Part shown: in pieces, positions 57,190 through 64,000 of the stretch
Numbering within the stretch: position 1 is the first letter of the stretch
Layout of the letters: every line of letters begins with the position of its first letter
Origin: Chloranthus sessilifolius
Lineage: Eukaryota > Streptophyta > Magnoliopsida > Chloranthales > Chloranthaceae
DNA length: 64,000 nucleotides
Assembly (NCBI GenBank): GCA_021018995.1
Contig: CM037585.1
Span: 129,390,791-129,454,790, forward strand
Direction of reading: 5' to 3'
Made by a program: the position numbers and the translations under genes
The notes under the pieces: model-generated
The model's input: the letters and a program-made list of their open reading frames with translations, nothing else
Told to the model about the DNA's origin: nothing
The model's database searches: none

Positions 57190-57604
57190 TTTACTCTAAT
57201 TTTATCATATATCTTAAGATTATGATTTCAAAATCATATGACATATACGCACGGTGCTCAGTAATTAATATTAAAGTGCAAGGGTCTAACGTTGTAGTGG
57301 AACGTAATTAATTAATGTAGGTGGATGCAACCGATTACATCGCGCCACGTGTGCACTTTATCCTCGACAAATGTCCTCCATTTACAATTTACCTTTATTA
57401 TTCCTCTTTAACAGTTACCTGATTATCATGCCCGCCCAATTTTAGGAACCAATTCAATAGGTTGTGGCTACCGGTAAATGCCATATTCATCAGCTCCACC
57501 TTCATCTCCTGTGCTCGCCACCACCTCTCTAAATATATTTGTATCAGTTTTCTCGATCTCTGAATCTTGCACACACAGATTCTACCTTGTGCACCACACG
57601 AAAA
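57190..57604 (+). promoter_or_regulatory. 5' flank of CHX gene B, with G-box
   Basis: Contains GCCACGTGTG (CACGTG core 57346-57351), a G-box/ABRE-type site bound by bZIP and bHLH factors in plants, about 255 bp before the start codon. A TATA-like 'taaatatatttg' lies at ~57532. Both are sequence matches only. Confidence 0.35.
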
Positions 57605-57811
57605 ATGGCGTTGTCCTTCGATAAAAACAAGTCGGTCGTGTGTTTTGATCCCTCAAGGATCTGCTCCTCCGGCGTATGGATCGGCCATAACCCTGTCGAT
57701 TTCTCCTTTCCTCTCCTATTGCTCCAGATCTCCATTACCATCACAGCCACGCGCGTGATCCAGTTCTTACTCAAGCCTTTCAAACAACCCAAAATAATTT
57801 CGGAGATCATC
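57605..57811 (+). CDS. CHX: CHX gene B exon 1
   Basis: 69 codons from ATG (aaaaATGGCGTTG). It ends in KPFKQPKIISEII before the donor gtaagc, at the same position as gene A exon 1. Contains SGVWIGHNPVDFSFPLLLLQ with the first membrane helix. Confidence 0.9.
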
Positions 57812-57817
57812 GTAAGC

Positions 57818-57851
<34 letters not shown>

Positions 57852-59083
57852 CTGTATAGCCTATTGTCTATCCAAATTATGCGAATTGGGTGGTACTTAA
57901 ATTATCTCGTTCGTGAGCTTGGGCAATCGGATGGGTTGGTCAACCATGAAAGCATGAGTTGATCAATGGATTAGTATGGATTTTAGCCCCAGCTTACAGA
58001 TGAGATGATTTTAGTTCTTTCGCAAATTTTTCTAATCAAAGTAACTAATCTTTTACAATTCGATGAATTGTGTTCAAGGGTGGTATACTCATCGGCCCGT
58101 CTTTTCTTAGCCGGAACGAGACGTTCTATCAGACGGTGTTCCCTGATAAAGGCAGTATAATGTTACAAAGCATAGCAGTACTTGGCATGGTGTACTCTTT
58201 GTTCCTTATTGCAGTGAAGATGGACCCAACTTTGGTCACTAAATCCGGGAAAAAGGCGGTGATTATATCGCTTTGTGGCGTGTTCCTTTCTTTTATCTCA
58301 ATTTTGACTACCAGATACCTCCTTAGAAAGAATTTGCCTGAGAACATTTCCCAAGTGCCCGTTTTTATATCCATAGCTGCCTCGGTTTCTATAACAAATT
58401 TTCCAGCCCTTCAGCCGATTCTCTCCGACCTCAACCTCCTCAACTCCGGGCCGGGCCAACTTGCCATGTCTATGTCGATGATCAACGACCTTTTCGGATA
58501 TATGACCATGTTGGTCTTCGGAATTTTGCAACAAGGTGGTGCAACCGATCCGTTGAAGGGGGTATGGTTCGTGGTTTCCTTGGGGACAATGGTCACCATC
58601 ATAGTTTTTTTAATTCGGCCGGCAATGTTGTGGATCATTCGGAAAACCCCGGCTGAGGGACCCGTGGAGCAGATGTACCTCATCACAATTTTTTTGGGGG
58701 TTTTGGTTGTTGCATTCATTAGTGACATGATAGGTGCAACAGTCCTCGATGGACCTCTGATCCTAGGGCTAGCGATGCCGAATGGTCCCCCTTTGGGGGC
58801 AGCCATTGTGGAGAAGACTGAAACTATCATTGAAGGAGTGCTCATGCCTCTCGTCTTCGCCACTGTTGGATTGAACTGCCAACTGTTTGATGGGCATGAT
58901 TGGATGCCACTGGGGCCCTTGCAATTCATTATCATCTCGGGATACGTGGCAAAATTGGTTGGAACCCTACTGCCTTGTCTCTACTTCCAGATTCCCTTTC
59001 GGAATGCACTCGCGGTTGGCCTCATCTTGAACATGAGAGGCCAGGTTGAGTTGTTCACTTTTGGGTATTGGCGTCATTTACAG
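57605..59083 (+). CDS. CHX: CHX gene B: cation/H+ exchanger, exons 1-2 of a partial gene, join(57605..57811,58079..59083,...)
   Basis: Two exons in phase 0 give 404 codons covering the membrane domain, with the same exon structure as gene A. Predicted role: K+ or related cation/H+ exchange by a CPA2 transporter; membrane and substrate unknown. The Asn-Asp pair is N205/D206 (SMINDL). Other family blocks are GGILIGPSFL, FRPAMLWIIRKTP-type IRPAMLWIIRKTP, GPLILGLAMPNGPPLGA and LNMRGQVEL. The expected last exon (final helix plus ~330-residue tail) does not appear before the window end. Tandem repeats and a LINE (60.4-64 kb) occupy the place, so exon 3 either lies beyond 64000 or has been lost. Confidence 0.85.
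57812..58078 (+). other. CHX gene B intron 1 (267 bp)
   Basis: Begins gtaagc, ends tgttcaag. Holds an (ATT)n microsatellite at 57818-57850 and otherwise unique sequence. It shows the short form of the intron that is 11.25 kb in gene A. Confidence 0.85.
58079..59083 (+). CDS. CHX: CHX gene B exon 2
   Basis: 335 codons between tgttcaag/GGTGGT and CAG/gtacaa, in phase 0 with exon 1. Uninterrupted, and similar in length and order to gene A exon 2 (333 codons). Confidence 0.92.
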
Positions 59084-59149
59084 GTACAAACAAACAAGTT
59101 TCATCTTTAGTTTGGAGTTTGCAGTTTTTTTGGTGGGTAGGACATCGAA

Positions 59150-60215
59150 AGTTTAGCTTATCAATAGCCCTTTACGCGCTCAATTCCTGTAGAAAATAAA
59201 CTTCATCAGTACGAATCTGATGGAAATCAATGGCCAAATATGCTTAAGCTTAGTTAACTTGAGATGCCAGAGGCTCCCCATTAGTCCTGGAAACCTGCGG
59301 TACTTGATTCTCTCATTCACCTAGTGAATTGCGAATTGGATGCACCGAAGCAGTTCGCAGTTCAATTCGGTGTGACAAGCGAATTGACTGATTAATGCTA
59401 ACTATTCGTTTTAAAACAAAGTTTAAAAGCATAAAGAGTGGATTTGAACCTAAGACAAAGTTTAGCTTATGAATAGCCTTTTAAGCGATCGATTCCTGAA
59501 AGTTTAAAAGCATAAAGCGTGGATTTGAACCTAAGACAAAGTTTAGCTTATGAATAGCCTTTTATGCGGTCGAATCCTGTCAAAAATATACTTCGTCAGT
59601 ACGAATTTGACGGAAATCAATGGCCAAATGTGCTTAAGCTTAGTTAACTTAAGATGCCAGAGGCTCCCCATTAGTCCTGGAAACCTGCAATACTTAAATC
59701 TCTCATTCACCTTGCGAATCGCAAATTGGATGCACCGAACCAGTTCCCAGTTCAATTCGGTCTGATTCGGAGTGAAAAGCCAATTGACTGATTAATGCTA
59801 ACTATTTGTTTTAAAACAAATTTTAAAAGCGTAAAGAGTGGATTTGAACCTAAGACAAAGTTTAACTTATGAATAGCCTTTTATGCCGTCGATTCCTGTC
59901 GAAAATAAACTTCATCAGTACGAATTTGACGGAAATCAATTGCCAAATGTGCTTAACATTAGTTAGCTTACAATGCCAGAGGCACCTCATTAGTCCTGGA
60001 AACCTGCGGTGCTTAATTCTCTCATTCACCTTGCGAATCGCGAATTGAATGCACCGAACCAGTTTGCAGTTGCAGTTCAATTCAATCTGATTCGGCGTGA
60101 CAAGCGAATTGACTGACAAGCGAATTGACTGATTCGGCGTGACAAACAAATAGCAATGCTAACTATTTGTTTTAAAACAAAATTTAAAAGCATAAAGAAT
60201 GGATTTGAACCTAAG
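59150..60215. repeat. ~320 bp tandem repeat, three copies plus a partial
   Basis: The marker 'gatgccagaggctcc' or its variant occurs at ~59262, ~59652 and ~59980. Each unit runs from 'caaagtttagctta' through 'aattgactgattaatgc' to 'gtggatttgaacctaagac'. A ~75 bp partial unit sits at ~59470-59545. Presumed intron 2 of gene B. The open frames in it are repeat-derived. Confidence 0.88.
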
Positions 60216-60419
60216 ACTTTATGATTTTTAAGTTTATAGCGAGTCAAGTGGTCATTTGGATTTCGTTTATTAAAGAGTGCAAATTTTTATTATAAAATTA
60301 ATAAATACTTTTAAAATCCTACCCCTTAAAGGAGGGTTCCAACCAATGCCTGCCTAATCTGCCTTGTGGCACCTCTTCACCCTGCCGTCTAGCTGGCTTA
60401 ATTAGTATCGGGCATCCGA

Positions 60420-63400
60420 TCGTTGAAGACAACTGTAAATTAACCTCGTCCTCTAAATTGGGTCGTGGGTTTTACAGGGGGCCCCTATTATCTGACCTGG
60501 GACTTAAAAGTAACACCCACTTGTGTTTGGAGTGGGTTCATGTTTTGGACCAATGGGGCAAGAAACCGCTTATGGCTGACCCAGTAGATCATTTAGTTTC
60601 TGCTAATTGCTCTTCTCAATTGCAAGGTCTGTTTAAGAAAAAAATTAGAAGGCGCATGGTGCCTGGTACTCTTGGTGGCGAGTCTTCTTAGCCTTATTTT
60701 CTAGACTTGGAGTTGGAGGAATCGATGAGGGACGACTTTGAGGATCGTAGGAGTAATCCGGACTGCGTTTTGTGTCCATCCGATGGCCACCTCTTGGAGT
60801 CCAGCGATCCTGATTCAGAAGTAGAGCGGACGGTTGGATCTCAGGACGATCTTAATGCATTACTCAATGCTGATCTTACCGGCATCTGTAAGAAGTATGG
60901 GTTAATCTTCAATGGTAGTCAAGAGGACTTGAGATCTCTTTTCAAGGATAACACTCAAAGGAAGTCTGGCAAGGAGGAGAGTGAGCAAGAATCGAAATGC
61001 TCTGGGTCTCAAGTCCGAGGCAGAGGTAAAGAGAGAAGCTATTGATGTTTCTGCTCCTCTGCCAGTTTTGGGTGACTGCCTTTGTTTAATGTCTTCTAGA
61101 ATTTATCCTGGAATGTTAGAGGCCTAGGAGATACTGCGAAGTGTGACATCGTGAGGAATTACATCCATGCGCATAAGCCGACGATTGTTACCTTGCAGGA
61201 GACCAAGTGGAGCTCGTGTGACAATTCGAAGTTTCGTAAGGTGATTCGTGGGCATCAGTGGAAGTGGCAGGCTTTGAATGCTGTCGGGGCCAAGGGGGGA
61301 GTGTTGGTAGCCTGGGATAGTAATGAATTTATGCAGAGGGATGTGGCTATTGGGAATCGTTCGGTGTCCATCTTGTTTTGTTCGGTTAAAGACTGTCTGA
61401 TATGAGTTTTCTCTGTTGTATATGGTCCTAATGACCCCGCGCTGAGAATGGGTTTCTGGACAGAGCTCTTCATATCCGAAGACGGTGGGACCTCCCATGG
61501 ATTGTCGGAGGTGATTTTAACGCTATCCGGTTCACGAACGAAAAAACTGGCAGAAATAGAGTCACTGCTAGTATGAGAGGGTTCTCAGATTTCATGGCGG
61601 CCTCCGACTTAATGGATATTCCGATGAAGGGGCCGCGTTTTACATGGTCCAACGGTCAAGTGAGGCTATGTATGAGTAGAATCGATCGTTTCTTGATGTC
61701 TACTCACTGGGGTGACATATGTCCCAGTTTATCTTCTGAAGGTTTCGTTGCATCGGTGTCCGATCACATCCCGATTGTCCTTGCTCCTCAAGTGGAATCG
61801 TGGGGTCCTATGCCTTTTCGCTTCGAATTGGTGTGGTTGAAGAACACTCTCTGCCGCGATCTCATTTCTTCTAATTGGAATCAGTGGAGACCCCATGGAT
61901 CAGCTGAGTACATTTTTTCGCAGAAATTAGTTTTGCTTAAAAATCTGCTCAAGGATTGGAATAGGCAAGTTTTTGGGGACATCACGAAGGTTAAGTCGGA
62001 TCTGCTATCTGAAATCTTTCTCCTGAACATCAAGGAAGAGTTGTCTCCCCTTTCCATCATTGAAATGCAGTTGAGAAAAGATTTTAAGGAAAAACTCAAT
62101 GCTAAATTGGGGGAAGAAGAAATTTTTTGGTGCCAAAGATAGAGGGAAAAGTGGGTTAAAGAGGGAGATTTGAATTCTGGTTTTTTTCATGCTATGGCGA
62201 ATGCGAGGTGCAGACAGAACTTCATATCCTCTATTCGGGTCGATGATCGATGCATTACAGATAAAGAGGAGTTGAAGAACCATATCGTCCGACATTTTGT
62301 CGACAGATATACGGAAGATCATTTCTGTAGGCCTTTTCCAGAGGATCTCCCTTTCAATTCTATTTCTTCAGAGGATAGTCGAACGTTGGAGATGCTTTTC
62401 TCCATGGACGAAGTCAAATCTGCAGTGTTTCAAGGGACGATGAAAGAGCCCCGGGGCCTGATGGCTTTCCAATCAGATTCTACCAAGAGTTTTGGGATGT
62501 CATTAAAGATGATCTGTTTAGGGTCTTTGTCGAATTCCATCGAAAAGCCAGGCTGGGCAAAGACACGTCTTCAACTTTTATTACTCTTATCCCGAAAGTC
62601 TCTGAAGCCGATACTATGAGACAGTTTCGTCCAATCAGTTTGATAGGTAGCATCTACAAAGTTATTACTTGGGTTCTTGTAAACCGATTCAAGATGGTCA
62701 TCTCCAATATCATAAGTCCCACTCAAGGAGCTTTCATTCGCGGAAGGCAAATTGTTGATGGGGCGGTTATAGCGCACGAGTGCATTCATTCTAGGTATCG
62801 AGATGGTAAGCCAGGCATTGTGGTCAAACTTGATATGGAAAAGGCGGACGACTGCGTTAATTGGTCCTATATCGATCGCATTCTCATCAAAATGGGTTTC
62901 GGCTCAAAATGGTGCAAGTGGATTAGAGTGTGCATTTCCCGCCCCATGTTCTCTATTCTCATAGTGGCTCCCCCAATGGGTCTTTTGCGGGGTCGAGGGG
63001 GCTTCGTCAGGGCGATCCGTTATCGCCTTTTTTGTTTATTCGTGTGGGGGAGTGTCTCACCAAGTTGGTGGAGAGAGGTGTGGCTCTAGGCGACCTTGAA
63101 GGCTTCTTGGCGGTCAAAGATTTAGATCCTATTACTCAGCTCCAGTTTGCCGATGATACTCTCACTTTCGTTGATGCTTCTACGGCTAATCTTCTCCGCC
63201 TCAAATGGGTGCTGAAATGTTACGAAATGTGCACGGGGCAGAAAGTGAATCTGCTGAAGTCAAAACTTTTTAGGGTTAAAGTCACAGATGAAGGTACCTC
63301 GTTTTTCGCTCGCTACTTCGGCTGTGAGGTGGGCAAATTCCCTCAAAATATTTAGGCTTGCCCCTTTGTCTTGGGGTGCCTCACAAATCAGATTGGGATG

Positions 63401-64000
63401 TTGTTATTGAGCGTGTGGAGTCTAAACTCGTAGTTTGGAAAGGGAAGTTGTTGTCAGTGGCCGGGAGATTAGTCTTAATCAAGAGCGCTCTTGCTAATAT
63501 CCCGGTTTACTATCTTTCTATGTTTCGATGCCCTATGAACATCGTCTATAGAATCGAGAGATTAATGAGGAATTTCCTGTGGAGTGGTAGCGAAGAGATT
63601 AGGAAAATCCATCTGGTTAATTGGGACTCAGTCTGTCCCCCAAAGAAGGATGGAGGGTTGGGTATTCGAAGCATTTTTCAATCCAATTCTGCTCTTTTGG
63701 GCAAGTGGCTTTTGCGGTTAGTTGAGAACCAAGAAGAGTTGTGGGCCTTGATCATTACCAAGAAGTATAAGGTTAGAAGAAGAGGTTTGGAAATCAACTC
63801 TAGAGGCCTTTACCGCGCTTCCGGGTGGTGGAAAGGGGTTGTTGGAACCTCGACTATGTTCAATAAAGGGCTCAAGTTTGTGCTAGGCAATGGGAGAACC
63901 ATCAGATTCTGGGCTAATAGCTGGGCATCGCCGATTCCTTTTCAAGTATCCTACCTGTTGCTGTATATTCTTAGTAGGAAGAAGAACGATTCGGTGGTGG
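60420..64000 (+). mobile_element. L1-type LINE, mutated, runs off the window
   Basis: 60458-61045 holds two acidic open frames resembling the end of an ORF1/gag region (no zinc knuckle seen). From 61100 ORF2 is recognisable: the endonuclease start NLSWNVRGLGDTAKC and QETKW (~61195), SRIDRFL and SDHIPIVL (~61675-61780), then a linker. Reverse transcriptase is at ~62620-63340 (FRPISLIGSIYKVI, QGAFIRGRQIVDGA, GLRQGDPLSP at ~62998, FADDT at ~63147). A post-RT segment runs to the end (KGKLLSVAGRLVLIKSALA). Stops or frameshifts at ~61404, 62140, ~62440, ~62990 and 63353 make it non-functional as read. Lies where CHX gene B intron 2 or exon 3 should be. Confidence 0.92.
61100..63999 (+). pseudogene. 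LINE ORF2: endonuclease and reverse transcriptase, broken
   Basis: APE-type endonuclease followed by a non-LTR reverse transcriptase with an intact FADD catalytic motif, in at least five reading-frame segments (61100-61404, 61573-62142, 62170-62619, 62616-63089, 62930-63355). ORF2 in this family nicks DNA and reverse-transcribes the element's RNA at the nick. The number of lesions is modest for a plant genomic LINE, so it is a fairly young dead copy. The zinc-binding C-terminus would lie beyond the window. Confidence 0.9.

Noticed and set aside
58411..58935. 174-codon minus-strand open frame
   Set aside because: Antisense shadow of CHX gene B exon 2.

Overview
The window is nuclear DNA of a flowering plant. 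The evidence is two multi-exon CHX-type cation/H+ exchanger genes (CPA2 family, plant subtype), plant-style introns, and a dense load of plant transposon types: Copia and chromodomain Gypsy LTR elements, LINEs, tRNA-derived SINEs, and hAT, PIF/Harbinger and CACTA elements. There is no bacterial, organellar or CRISPR signature. The species cannot be named from sequence alone.

Layout. 1-2539: end of a probable Gypsy-type LTR carrying an array of TCGATTAATCGA palindromes. 2.7-4.4 kb: decayed Copia gag-protease-integrase. 4.6-11.6 kb: AT-rich non-coding DNA with MITEs and old repeats. 11647-26874: CHX gene A, three exons, about 778 codons with no internal stop. Its first intron is 11.25 kb and is built largely of transposons, including a ~1.2 kb-arm inverted repeat and a 2.06 kb Harbinger element full of W-box cores. 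Its second intron (1.6 kb) holds a LINE remnant and a recent hAT MITE. 24.2-36.4 kb: a tandem duplication carrying gene A intron 2, exon 3, the 3' flank and the 5' part of a Copia element; the second copy leaves a broken CHX exon 3 (33.4-34.2 kb). A 2.3 kb Harbinger-like element packed with minisatellites lies between the two copies.

35.05-50.27 kb: one Copia element whose 3' LTR is split twice, by a non-autonomous chromodomain Gypsy element (40357-45034) and by a 4.4 kb hAT-like element (45618-50057) that itself holds a 5'-truncated LINE. 51.0-54.7 kb: a hAT-like element holding a long LTR-like sequence with minisatellites. 55-57.3 kb: CACTA MITE, SINE and dispersed repeats. 57605-59083: CHX gene B, exons 1 and 2, with a 267 bp intron 1; exon 3 is not in the window. 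It is followed by ~320 bp tandem repeats and a nearly complete but mutated LINE (60.4 kb to the window end).

The host content is therefore a small tandem CHX cluster, all on the plus strand, expanded and damaged by layered insertions. Many insertions have visible target-site duplications, and several have an unoccupied allele inside the same window (in the opposite inverted-repeat arm or the duplicated paralogous segment), so the order of events can be read directly. I found no evidence of a novel defence or biosynthetic system. The most unusual items are the reiterated chromodomain modules in the Gypsy derivative, the W-box-rich Harbinger element and the long intronic inverted repeat.
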